From JAEXNA01 sp041676625 (GTDB lineage Bacteria; Vulcanimicrobiota; Xenobia; Xenobiales; JADMJV01), in the NCBI GenBank assembly GCA_041676625.1, contig JBAYRN010000008.1, positions 1 to 64,000 of the forward strand: a stretch of 64,000 nucleotides of DNA. Direction: 5' to 3'. Of this stretch, positions 43,847-51,947 are shown piece by piece. How positions within the stretch are numbered: the stretch's first letter is position 1; each line of letters starts with the position of its first letter. The notes beneath the pieces are model-generated. The model did no database searches. It was not told the origin of the DNA and was given only the letters and a program-made list of their open reading frames with translations. A program made the translations under genes and the position numbers.

Positions 43847-43864
43847 TGTTTTGTGCACAAAACA
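43847..43864. promoter_or_regulatory. Perfect 18-bp palindrome, candidate EctR operator
   Basis: TGTTTTGTGCACAAAACA reads identically on both strands. It lies about 55 bases before the lysC start, between the MarR gene and the ectoine operon. The half-site TGTTTTGTG recurs exactly at 43960-43968, and TATTTTGTG, with one change, lies at 43832-43840. MarR-family dimers bind such palindromes, so this is the best candidate for repression of the operon, and perhaps for autoregulation. Confidence 0.6.
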
Positions 43865-43981
43865 ATTTCATAGGGAGGCTAACAGGTGTCGAAGGAAAGA
43901 TCAAGCGCAGAACCATGAGTTTCAAGCTCCAAGATCGCAAAAAACCAGGTGTTTACAAGTGTTTTGTGGTGAAAATATTTT

Positions 43982-44524
43982 TTATAGCCCGTCGTCGGCT
44001 TCGGTCATTATGGCTTCGGTGGTCAGCACGGGAGCTGCATCTAAGGACTCGGCTTCCATCATGGAAACGATCTTCATAAGGGTGTCGTCGATGACGGTTT
44101 GTTGATCTGGAGGCAGCTCTCGTAAGCGTCGAGAAAACTTGTGATGCAAAGGGGCTGGAGCTTCTCGCACCAGTTCCTGGGCCTGTTCCGTGAGCACGAC
44201 CAGGACGCGCCGTTTATCTGTTTGTAGGCGGGTGCGCAACAGGAGTCCCCGATTCTCTAACCGATCGAGGATACCGGTGATGGTGCCTGGAGATAACGAC
44301 ACGGCTCGGGCCAGTGCTCCCGGAGAGCAGGGGCCGTTCTTCAGGTGGCGCAGGCAAATGAGTTGAGGCGCTGTCAACTGAAACTCTCGCTTGAGCTGGC
44401 GGCTGTGCATGCCGATGGCACGGGCTATACGGCGAAGGGAGCGAAGGACCCGCTCCTCCAGGGTTAACTCTTCATCCATCATGCCCGCGCTTCGGTCTTT
44501 GTCTCCCTTCCCCTGGCCCGCCAA
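43982..44524 (-). CDS. ectR: MarR-family regulator of the ectoine operon (EctR-like)
   Basis: A 180-residue MarR-type winged helix. LKREFQLTAPQLICLRHLKN and ALARAVSLSPGTITGILDRL form the DNA-binding helices, RLQTDKRRVLVVLTEQA the wing, and helices at both ends the dimer interface. Ectoine operons of halotolerant methylotrophs are controlled by the MarR protein EctR. The position directly upstream of lysC-ectABC, with a perfect palindrome between, supports the same role. The symbol is given by context. Confidence 0.82.
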   Translation of the reverse strand: MAGQGKGDKDRSAGMMDEELTLEERVLRSLRRIARAIGMHSRQLKREFQLTAPQLICLRHLKNGPCSPGALARAVSLSPGTITGILDRLENRGLLLRTRLQTDKRRVLVVLTEQAQELVREAPAPLHHKFSRRLRELPPDQQTVIDDTLMKIVSMMEAESLDAAPVLTTEAIMTEADDGL

Positions 44525-44602
44525 TTAAAGGCTCGGAAAGGCTTCCTGGTGTCGGTCAGGGGGTGGGAAGGAAGGTCAATCCCAATCCGAAAGGCGGTCA
44601 AT

Positions 44603-46282
44603 ATGAGACTTTTCCCCTTTTTCTTGCTGTGGTTATTGCTCTTGAGCCCCACCATGGCTCAGACACCCACACCCACGCCCACTCCTGAGGAAACCGCCTC
44701 TGCCGAGCAAACCCCGGTAGAATTTTCCTCGCCGCGTCAGTCCCTGGAGAGCTTTCTGGCAACCATGGGTTTGGCCAGTGCCTTGCGTCCCGACCAGTAC
44801 CTGGTGGCCAATGGTCACCTGGATCTCTCGGAGGTTCCGAGAGTGGTCAGGGAAGAACGAGGGGTTTCTCTGAGCCAACAACTGTATGCCATCCTTCAGA
44901 TTGTCAAGCTCGATGCCGAAAGTCTGGATGTCGAGCCAGAACAAACGAGTGTCGTTCTGTATCGCCAGCCCAGTGGAGACCGGATCGAGCTGGTCCGTGG
45001 GGAGGATGGCCGCTGGCTCTTTAGCTCTCAAACGGTAAAGGGTATACCTCGAATGTATCGGCTCCTCAGCAGCAAGGGTAAGATCGATCACTGGCACATT
45101 GAGGCACTCAATTTTGAAGTACTGGGTATGAGTGGAAACTTGTGGTTGCTCTTGATCCTGTGGCCTTTGCTGGCCTACGGGTTGGGGTGTCTGGCAGTCA
45201 TGGCTCTGCGCATGGGCCTTGGGCCTCTTCTGCAGAAGAAGGTGGGTCTTGAGTTAGAGGAGCAGAAAAAGCTCCTCCGCCCCCTGGGCTGGATCGTGGC
45301 AAGTCTGGTCGCTTGGCTCGGGCTTTCGTTCGTCGTTCTCCCGGGTGGCTTGCTGGTAACACTCACCGTGATCGTCAAAACCACTGCTTGCGTGTCGCTG
45401 GTGGTGGCCGCGTTTCGGGGAAGTGACACCCTGGCTCTCTATATGAGTACCATCACCGCAACCACCGCCAGCAAGTTTGACGACATGTTGATACCGCTGG
45501 TTCGACGCTGCGTGAAAACCCTGGTGGCCATCATCGGTGTCTTGTTTCTGGCTCAGAATCTAGACATCGAGGTATGGAGTCTTTTCGCCGGATTTTCCAT
45601 TTTTGGTGCTATGGTGGCACTGGCCGGTCAGGACACGGTCAAGAACTTCTTTGGTTCAGTGACCGTGTTGCTCGATCAGCCATTTGCGGTGGGAGACTGG
45701 GTGTTGATCAGTGGGATTGAGGGCACGGTAGAAGAGGTTGGCTTCCGCTCCACCCGCATCCGCACGTTTAAAGACTCCCTGGTCACCATCCCCAACTCTC
45801 AGTTCATCACGGCCACGGTCGACAACTTCGGAGCGCGCAGCTACCGCCGTTACAGCAAGAACATCTCCGTGGCCTGGAACACTCCACCCGAGAGGGTGGA
45901 AGCCTTCTGCGAGGGTATTCGTGAGATCATTCGTCGCCATCCTTACACCCGAAAGAATTACTATCACGTCTGGGTGTACGACGTGAACGCCTACGCCTTG
46001 GAGATTCTGCTTTACGTCTTCTGGGCCGTGCCTGATTGGAACACGGAAGTCAGAGAGCGCCATCGTTTCCTGGTCGACGTCCATCGCCTGGCCACCGATC
46101 TCGAGGTGGAACTGGCTTATCCCAGACAGAAGCTTCTGCTCACCCGTGAGGAAGAGCAGTACCAGGAAGAGTTCGACATCGAAGGCTTGGAGGCAGCACG
46201 ATTGCGGGGTAAAGACCGGGCCCGAGAGCTACTGGCTCGCTCTTTACCGGAGGATATTCCGCCGCCCCATGTGGTGGATTGA
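44603..46282 (+). CDS. MscS-family mechanosensitive channel
   Basis: A 559-residue channel. A signal peptide (MRLFPFFLLWLLLLSPTMA) is followed by a Pro/Thr-rich linker, a ~130-residue periplasmic domain and several transmembrane helices. The pore-lining region is FAGFSIFGAMVALAGQDTVK, then the beta domain (QPFAVGDWVLISGIEGTVEE, TIPNSQFITATVDNF) and a charged C-terminus. MscS channels release solutes on hypo-osmotic shock. It is transcribed divergently from ectR, so solute synthesis and release lie in one locus. ATG 44549 in frame is a less likely start. Confidence 0.9.
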   Translation: MRLFPFFLLWLLLLSPTMAQTPTPTPTPEETASAEQTPVEFSSPRQSLESFLATMGLASALRPDQYLVANGHLDLSEVPRVVREERGVSLSQQLYAILQIVKLDAESLDVEPEQTSVVLYRQPSGDRIELVRGEDGRWLFSSQTVKGIPRMYRLLSSKGKIDHWHIEALNFEVLGMSGNLWLLLILWPLLAYGLGCLAVMALRMGLGPLLQKKVGLELEEQKKLLRPLGWIVASLVAWLGLSFVVLPGGLLVTLTVIVKTTACVSLVVAAFRGSDTLALYMSTITATTASKFDDMLIPLVRRCVKTLVAIIGVLFLAQNLDIEVWSLFAGFSIFGAMVALAGQDTVKNFFGSVTVLLDQPFAVGDWVLISGIEGTVEEVGFRSTRIRTFKDSLVTIPNSQFITATVDNFGARSYRRYSKNISVAWNTPPERVEAFCEGIREIIRRHPYTRKNYYHVWVYDVNAYALEILLYVFWAVPDWNTEVRERHRFLVDVHRLATDLEVELAYPRQKLLLTREEEQYQEEFDIEGLEAARLRGKDRARELLARSLPEDIPPPHVVD

Positions 46283-46329
46283 GTTGGTAGGATCTATTCG
46301 TCCAATAACTTCAGTATGGTCTGAGTTCT

Positions 46330-46764
46330 CTATTCTGCCTGCGGCGATAAAGCTGAATTTAAATGGGTGAATATCGCGTGGGCGTTGGCTTCTGGCATTT
46401 CAGGGTGATAGTGACTATCATTTTTCCAGCCGGCACCATATTCGAGGGTACGGCCTTCGATCTGCCCGTGCTGGCTTCGCACTTCCAGACCGTGGCTTTT
46501 CCCGAAGATGTTATACCAGGGTGGTGTGAAGTACTGCCCCACGGATACGACCTGACCGTCCTCGCTGGAGAGTCGCTCGCTAAATCCGTTGGGCTCGAGT
46601 TTGACGTTGGTTGTCTTGCCATTGCTCGATAGGCTGACCCAGTCAGGTCGGGGATCGGCGTCGCCCGGTTTGTTGTCAATGTTGCTATAGATCTCGCGTG
46701 CGCGATTCAACTCCGCGGTCACGGTCGATGCTTTGAATAAGTGAAAATCTCTCTGTAGTCTCAT
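46330..46764 (-). CDS. Hypothetical protein, 144 aa
   Basis: A soluble protein with no signal peptide and no recognised family. It is hydrophilic with a Tyr/His/Trp-rich second half (GQYFTPPWYNIFGKSHGLEV, AGWKNDSHYHPEMPEANAHA). The start is probably ATG 46764, since the in-frame extension to 46854 would run into the promoter region of the divergent gene at 46871. No clear SD. Confidence 0.45.
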   Translation of the reverse strand: MRLQRDFHLFKASTVTAELNRAREIYSNIDNKPGDADPRPDWVSLSSNGKTTNVKLEPNGFSERLSSEDGQVVSVGQYFTPPWYNIFGKSHGLEVRSQHGQIEGRTLEYGAGWKNDSHYHPEMPEANAHAIFTHLNSALSPQAE

Positions 46765-46870
46765 GAAGAGACTTAGGACTCCAGGCGTTAAAGAAGCGTT
46801 AATTAGCCTTAGGAGGAAGCTTCTTGCCGGATACACAAAGACTCTCAAAAGCATTGGAGGAGCTGGCTCT

Positions 46871-48442
46871 ATGATGACCGCCGATCAAACTCAAACTCAA
46901 GTCACCCTGGGTTTTCTCGAATCCTACACCGACGCCCGGACCGGGCTTATGCCCGCTCGGGCGCCCCTGGCCGATCTCCCTTCGCCTTTCGACGGCATCT
47001 CGAAGGCTTGCTCGGAACTCCCTCAGCATTTTTGTGAGCCGGCTCAGGATTGTCGGCCCTGGCTTGACCAGCAGTTCAGCGAGTTGGACCCGGCCTGGGC
47101 CGAGGCGCTGGAGCAGGCCCCCGAGTTTTTACTCGACAACATCATGAGTAAGGTCAGCTTGCTCTGTCACGCTTACCGCTGGGGCAAAGCTCCCTCCGAC
47201 GAGGAGCCCTCACAAGGGCCTCTGCCGCCCGGTCTGGATTGGCTCTGGACCCAGACGGCGGATCGCCTGGAAGTGCCCCGGGTGGGTAGCTACCACAGCC
47301 TGTTGATCAACAACTGGTCATCGCCCGAGGTTGAGCCGGGCAGCGCTTATGAGCTGGACCATTTGAAGGAGGGTACCGTCGAGCCCATGGTGGGATGGCT
47401 GACCCCGCCGGCCCAGGATGCTCTCGACAACTACCTCTCCACCATGGTCAAGATCGAAGTCAAAGGAGTGCGCATCGTGCAGGCCATGAAGGAGTTGTAC
47501 GAGTGCATGGTTCGGGGCGATACTCAGGAAGCCACTTACCACCTGATGGTCTTATCGGCCAACATTCTGGCCGTCAACACCGGTTTCAACCGTTCTTTCA
47601 AGCATCGGGCCGTCAATCGGACCACCTTTAACTCCCAGGTCAGGCCGCTACTCCTGTGGTCCGAAGAACCCGATCAGCTCCGGGGATCTCATGACCTGCA
47701 GAGTTGTACCGTCCAGCTCTTGGAGAGCTGCTTCGGCTTTCCAGTAGATTCTGAGTTTGGAACCTTATTGCTGGAGCAGCAGAAGTACTTAAAACCGGCC
47801 CAGCGCAAGCTGCTCAAGGTGGTGGAGCAGAATAGCCCGGTGCTGAGACGATTCGTGGAAGAGGCTGATTCGATTCGGCTGACCGAAGCCTACAACCGCT
47901 GTTTGAGCCTTATGCAAACCCGACGACTCAGCAACCTCAAGCGAGGAGCTTTGCTCACCAGTGAGGAGAAGAAGCTCAAGCTCAGTCTGCGCGGCGAGAC
48001 TCTGGAAAACAAGTGGGAGGGGCGTGAATGGAGTCTGGATTTCCTTTTCCGCTTTCTCACTCCTCAGCAGCGTGCCATCCTGACTCGAAACACCGAACAG
48101 ATCAAGTACTACAGGGGTGAGGTGATCATTCAACAGGGCAACCTCTTTCCCGGGCTGTTCGAGCTGTCCACGGGCAGCGCCACGGTCCGAAAGATGGTGG
48201 GTGAGCAAGAAGAGATCGTCGACCGGATGGGGATCAACGAAGTCTTCGGAGAGATGTCACTGGTGGAAAACCTGCCCGCCTCGGCCAGCATCGTGGCCGA
48301 GGAGGACTCACAAGCTCGCCAGATCTCACTGGAGACGGTCTACGATCTGATCAATGAGCACCGCGACGCTGAGGCGGGGTTCTACCTGGCCCTGGCCCAA
48401 CTGATCTCCCACCGGTTTCGCAAGACATTTCCGGTGAAGTGA
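46871..48442 (+). CDS. Indoleamine 2,3-dioxygenase-like protein fused to a cyclic-nucleotide-binding domain
   Basis: A 523-residue protein. Residues about 20-360 follow the IDO fold: TGLMPARAPLADLP, LLCHAYRWG, VGSYHSLLINNWS, MVKIEVKGVRIVQAM, SQVRPLLLWSEEP, RGSHDLQSCTVQ (IDO G-G-S-x-x-Q-S) and QQKYLKPAQRKLLKVV. The proximal haem His of human IDO1 (SYHLQ) aligns with TRRLS around residue 351, so haem binding is doubtful. Residues about 395-515 form a cNMP domain (QIKYYRGEVIIQQG, FGEMSLVENLPASAS) without the usual Arg that holds the cyclic phosphate. ATG 46871 follows GGAGGAG; ATG 46763 is rejected. Confidence 0.7.
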   Translation: MMTADQTQTQVTLGFLESYTDARTGLMPARAPLADLPSPFDGISKACSELPQHFCEPAQDCRPWLDQQFSELDPAWAEALEQAPEFLLDNIMSKVSLLCHAYRWGKAPSDEEPSQGPLPPGLDWLWTQTADRLEVPRVGSYHSLLINNWSSPEVEPGSAYELDHLKEGTVEPMVGWLTPPAQDALDNYLSTMVKIEVKGVRIVQAMKELYECMVRGDTQEATYHLMVLSANILAVNTGFNRSFKHRAVNRTTFNSQVRPLLLWSEEPDQLRGSHDLQSCTVQLLESCFGFPVDSEFGTLLLEQQKYLKPAQRKLLKVVEQNSPVLRRFVEEADSIRLTEAYNRCLSLMQTRRLSNLKRGALLTSEEKKLKLSLRGETLENKWEGREWSLDFLFRFLTPQQRAILTRNTEQIKYYRGEVIIQQGNLFPGLFELSTGSATVRKMVGEQEEIVDRMGINEVFGEMSLVENLPASASIVAEEDSQARQISLETVYDLINEHRDAEAGFYLALAQLISHRFRKTFPVK

Positions 48443-48452
48443 TCTCGGGAAA
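48404..48452. repeat. Direct repeat, left copy (3' end of the IDO-like gene)
   Basis: These 49 bases encode the end of the IDO-like/cNMP protein (ISHRFRKTFPVK and stop) plus ten bases beyond. The segment recurs with three substitutions at 51577-51625, on the far side of the metal-ATPase block. Confidence 0.85.
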
Positions 48453-48509
48453 CGGCGAGTTTCCCTCCGTCGGTGACACTTGACAAATCGTCGCTATGGC
48501 ACGAAGGAC

Positions 48510-50777
48510 TTAGGATCTGTGAAAAAGGAGCCTGAGCCCGTTAAGACACACCAACACCGTGGACCCCTCGTGACCCAGCACCCCCAGAGGGAGAGGCAGG
48601 GCGCCGAAGAGGGAAATCCCCACCAGCACCACGATCACACTCAAGGAGAAGGTGAGGTTCGCGATCACAATGCGGCGGGCTCGCCTGCTAATGGCGAAGG
48701 CAAAGGGAAGATGCTCCAGCCGCTCACCCATGAACACCACGTCGGCCGACTCCAGAGCCACGTCGGTGCCGGCGGCACCCATGGCGATGCCCACATCGGC
48801 GGTAGCCAGAGCCGGTGCGTCGTTCACACCGTCACCCACCATGGCCACCTTACACTTCGTCTTGAGGTCTTTGAGCACGGTGACCTTATCCTCGGGGAGA
48901 AGGTCCGCGTACACCTCGTCCACTCCCACCTCCCGGCCTATCGCTTGTGCCACGCGCCGGTTGTCACCGGTCACCATGACGAGACGCTTGAGACCCAGCT
49001 CCCGCAACGCCTTTAACGTCTCCACGGCGTCGGAGCGTAACACGTCGGCCACCGCCACAACACCCAGTATGGTTTCCTCATCGGCCACCAGCATAGCTGT
49101 CTTGCCCTGGTCTTGAAGGGTCTGCAAAGTCTCGCGCACAGGCTCGAGTCCGAGGCGCCCCTCGAACATCCGGGGCGACCCGACGGAGATGCGCCTTCCC
49201 CCCACGGTAGCGGAGGCCCCCATTCCGGAGATGGACTGAAAATCGTCCGCGTCTTGGTACACGATCCCCCGGCGCTCGGTTTCCAACACGATGGCGCGAG
49301 CCAGGGGATGCTCCGACTTGCTCTCCACCGCCGCGGCCAGCTGAAGCAACTGCGTGGCGGGCCCGGTCAAGCCCTCTTCCTGGGATATCGAGGTTCCCTC
49401 CACGACCAGGTCGGTAACCCGAGGCTCACCTACGGTAAGGGTACCCGTTTTGTCGAAGGCGACGGCGTCGATCTCGCCAGCCCTCTCGAGATGAACTCCT
49501 CCTTTGAACAACACGCCTCTGCGAGCGGCTCCCCCGATGGCGGAGAGGATGGATGCGGGAGTGGAGATGATCAGCGCGCATGGCGAAGCCACCACCATCA
49601 CCGTGATGGCTCGATAGAAGGTCGACTCGAAGGCGTGACCCAGAGCCATGGGAACGGCGATCAGAGCCAGGGTGAAGAGGATCACTCCCACCGCGTAATA
49701 CTGCTCGGCCTGGTCCAGCCAGCGCTGCGCCGTGGCCTTCTCGCTCTGAGCCTCCTCCACCATCTGCACCAACCGGGCGATGGTGGAGTCCTTGGCTAAT
49801 CTGGAGACTCGAAATTCAATACCGCCGGTCTGGTTGATGGTAGCGGCGAAGACGGGATGATCTACGGTCTTGCTCACCGGAACGGACTCTCCGGTGAGGG
49901 AAGATTCATCGAGGTAGGTGGAGCCGGCGACTATGACGCCGTCGAGGGGGATCGACTCGCCGGGTCTCACCACTACCACGTCGCCCACCACCAGGTCGTT
50001 CAGGTCCAGCAACACCAGCTTTCCGTCGCGGCGGGTCAGCGCCTGGTCGGGCCTCAACTTCATGAGCGAGTGGATCGCTTTGCGAGTCTGCTCGATGGCA
50101 AAGCTTTGGAGAACGTTGGAGAGGGAGAAAAGGAAGAGGAGAACGGCTCCTTCCATCGGCGCCCCCACGTAGGCCGCTCCCAGGGCCGCGAGGATCATGA
50201 GGAGGTCTACATCGATCGTGAACTGTTTGAGCGATTGCCAGGCGGCCATCACTCCGAAGGTTCCGCCCGTGATGAAAGCCACCACCATGGCGACGGTGTG
50301 GGTCTGGGGTGCGAGCCAGCCCGCCAGGATGGCCAGCAGCGTGATCACGGTGAACGCCATCTCCACTCGATCCGCCGTGGAGGCCTCGGGCGTCCACGGT
50401 TGCGCGGGAGCACCTTGCGAGCGCACCTGATTGAGGAGGCTGCCGGCGTCGGTTACACCACCGTCGAAGTTGACGCTCATCACGCCACCCACGAACGACG
50501 CGGAAGCTTTTCTCACTCCCGGAAGGACGGCGGTCCTCTTTTCCAACTTCACGGCGCACGCTTCGCAGGCCCGGCCGTTCAGCCGAAAGAGACAGTGCTC
50601 GAACTTCGGTGGTGCGAGGGCTCGAGCGTAAGCTTCGACCTGTTCGTCGGTGAGGCGCTTCGGGTCGAAGCGGATCTCCACCGATTCGTCTTCGGTGAGA
50701 TGAACGCCCAGGACGCCCTCGGGAGGGAGATCTGAATTTTCAAGGTCTGTGTAATCGCAGTGGGCAGGATCTGGCAT
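48510..50777 (-). CDS. P1B-type heavy-metal-transporting ATPase
   Basis: A 755-residue P-type ATPase. An N-terminal HMA-like domain carries CEAC (residues 71-74). Membrane and catalytic motifs are TYLDESSLTGESVPVSK, VVASPCALIISTPAS (SPC in helix 4), FDKTGTLTVGEP (phosphorylated Asp) and MVGDGVNDAPALATADVGIA. The last helix contains GHEGSTVLVCLNGLRL, the HEG(G/S)T motif that with SPC marks the P1B-4 group (Co/Zn/Fe efflux). The exact metal is unproven. No SD is seen before ATG 50777. Confidence 0.9.
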   Translation of the reverse strand: MPDPAHCDYTDLENSDLPPEGVLGVHLTEDESVEIRFDPKRLTDEQVEAYARALAPPKFEHCLFRLNGRACEACAVKLEKRTAVLPGVRKASASFVGGVMSVNFDGGVTDAGSLLNQVRSQGAPAQPWTPEASTADRVEMAFTVITLLAILAGWLAPQTHTVAMVVAFITGGTFGVMAAWQSLKQFTIDVDLLMILAALGAAYVGAPMEGAVLLFLFSLSNVLQSFAIEQTRKAIHSLMKLRPDQALTRRDGKLVLLDLNDLVVGDVVVVRPGESIPLDGVIVAGSTYLDESSLTGESVPVSKTVDHPVFAATINQTGGIEFRVSRLAKDSTIARLVQMVEEAQSEKATAQRWLDQAEQYYAVGVILFTLALIAVPMALGHAFESTFYRAITVMVVASPCALIISTPASILSAIGGAARRGVLFKGGVHLERAGEIDAVAFDKTGTLTVGEPRVTDLVVEGTSISQEEGLTGPATQLLQLAAAVESKSEHPLARAIVLETERRGIVYQDADDFQSISGMGASATVGGRRISVGSPRMFEGRLGLEPVRETLQTLQDQGKTAMLVADEETILGVVAVADVLRSDAVETLKALRELGLKRLVMVTGDNRRVAQAIGREVGVDEVYADLLPEDKVTVLKDLKTKCKVAMVGDGVNDAPALATADVGIAMGAAGTDVALESADVVFMGERLEHLPFAFAISRRARRIVIANLTFSLSVIVVLVGISLFGALPLPLGVLGHEGSTVLVCLNGLRLLFHRS

Positions 50778-50785
50778 GTCACTTT

Positions 50786-50797
50786 CAAACCGGTTTG
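50786..50797. promoter_or_regulatory. 12-bp palindrome upstream of the metal ATPase
   Basis: CAAACCGGTTTG is a perfect palindrome nine bases before the ATPase start codon, a position where a repressor would block transcription. It could be a metal-regulator operator; no regulator gene is adjacent. Confidence 0.35.
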
Positions 50798-50998
50798 CTT
50801 ACTTTAAGATACGCCTTCACCGGCCCTGACCATATGATTCAAATCATTGCGGCCTGGGCAAGCCTGTTCAATGATTGACACTGGAAACTACCTTCCGTTC
50901 GTCCTAACCTGCCGATCATCCAGGCTTTACCCAAGAGCGTACCCATCGGCATAAGGTAAGAAAGTAGGCACGACCATCAACCTGGAAAGGAAATCACC

Positions 50999-51541
50999 GT
51001 GTTAGATACACTGAGAGTTCAACTGCGCCCCGCTGCCACCGGCTTGGTCCTGGCGATCCTTACCATCCTCTTTGGTCAGTTCATGGGCATTGTATTCGGC
51101 CTCAACGAGGACGCTATCAAGAGTCGGCTGGAGGTAACCGCGGTCCAAGTGCGCGATACCCTTTACAAAGGCGACGAGGCCGCCATGGAAGAAGTCCGGA
51201 GCAAATCTTGGACCTACATGAAACGTGCCCACCTCCACGCCGGCGCCATGGGGACGACTGCCGTCGTCTTAATTCTCCTGGTGGGCATATTAGGGGTATC
51301 CCAAGTTACAACAAGAGTTGTCAGCCTGGCTCTTGGAGGAGGTGGGCTGGGTTACTCCATCTTCTGGATGTGGGCTGGCTTTCGAGCGCCTGGACTAGGC
51401 GGTACGGAGGCCGCGAAAGAATCTCTCAGGTGGCTCGCCATGCCAAGCTCTGGTGCCTTTGTAGTGGCCTCTGTGGCGGTACTGGTTTTGATTGTGATGA
51501 CTCTGGTCAAAAGCAGGCCGGAAGCTCTTGAAAAGTCTTGA
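50999..51541 (+). CDS. Hypothetical membrane protein, about four TM helices
   Basis: A 180-residue membrane protein. Helices are predicted at about 13-33 (TGLVLAILTILFGQFMGIVF), 86-102, 106-124 and 151-172 (FVVASVAVLVLIVMTLVK). A soluble loop of about 50 residues, partly helical with Glu/Lys/Arg (LEVTAVQVRDTLYKGDEAAM), separates the first two. GTG 50999 has AAAGGAAA upstream. It is divergent from the P1B ATPase and lies with it inside the 49-bp direct repeat. No family recognised. Confidence 0.6.
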   Translation: MLDTLRVQLRPAATGLVLAILTILFGQFMGIVFGLNEDAIKSRLEVTAVQVRDTLYKGDEAAMEEVRSKSWTYMKRAHLHAGAMGTTAVVLILLVGILGVSQVTTRVVSLALGGGGLGYSIFWMWAGFRAPGLGGTEAAKESLRWLAMPSSGAFVVASVAVLVLIVMTLVKSRPEALEKS

Positions 51542-51947
51542 TCCTGGGGGCAGGTCACGTCCTTCAGATTCATTTTATCTCCCACCGGTTCCGCAAAACA
51601 TTTCCGGTGAAGCGATCTCGGGAAAATCGATCAAGAAAGTGCCACGAATCACCAATTGATCCTATCCTCGGTGAGCTTCAGGAAATCTTCATAGGGTTGC
51701 AGGCCTGCCGGGTATACGGAGATCAGTTTGTTTTGAGGCTATACGGGATCTCAAAAATATCCATCAATTTCTGGACTCGAATGCCGCGACTTTGGGGGTT
51801 TGAATAGAGTGTAAATTCTGACATGTTTCGCTCTTCGGCTCACATGAACCGAACCAGTCTTGTTTATCCCCGCAGATTTGACCAGAGTCAATTCGGTAAC
51901 GCTCGGACCGCCGTAAACTGAAGACAGCCAGGGTTCCTATTGCGACA
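51542..51947. other. Gene-poor stretch with relic of the IDO-like gene end
   Basis: No convincing gene lies here. It begins with a copy of the 3' end of the IDO-like/cNMP gene (51577-51625), in which the stop codon TGA has become CGA so the frame runs on as a decayed ORF to 51807. The remainder to 51947 shows no recognisable signal apart from being upstream of the radical SAM operon, whose promoter I cannot place. Confidence 0.6.
51577..51625. repeat. Direct repeat, right copy (relic)
   Basis: 46 of 49 bases match 48404-48452. It encodes SHRFRKTFPVK in the same codons, with the former stop mutated to CGA. It marks the far boundary of the P1B-ATPase / membrane-protein block. Confidence 0.85.

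Noticed and set aside
43801..43981. Possible small gene between ectR and lysC
   Set aside because: The short frames there have no family match, and the stretch carries the palindrome and half-sites expected of a control region.
46763..46870. Upstream in-frame start of the IDO-like gene
   Set aside because: GGAGGAG sits directly before ATG 46871. The extension is basic and unrelated to the IDO fold and overlaps the divergent gene.
49857..50735. 292-codon plus-strand frame and other frames over 48.5-50.7 kb
   Set aside because: His/Gly-rich antisense of the P-type ATPase, whose DKTGT and GDGVNDAP motifs settle the coding strand.
51538..51807. 89-codon frame as a real gene
   Set aside because: It is a read-through of the duplicated end of the IDO-like gene after loss of its stop codon. 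The rest has no recognisable content.
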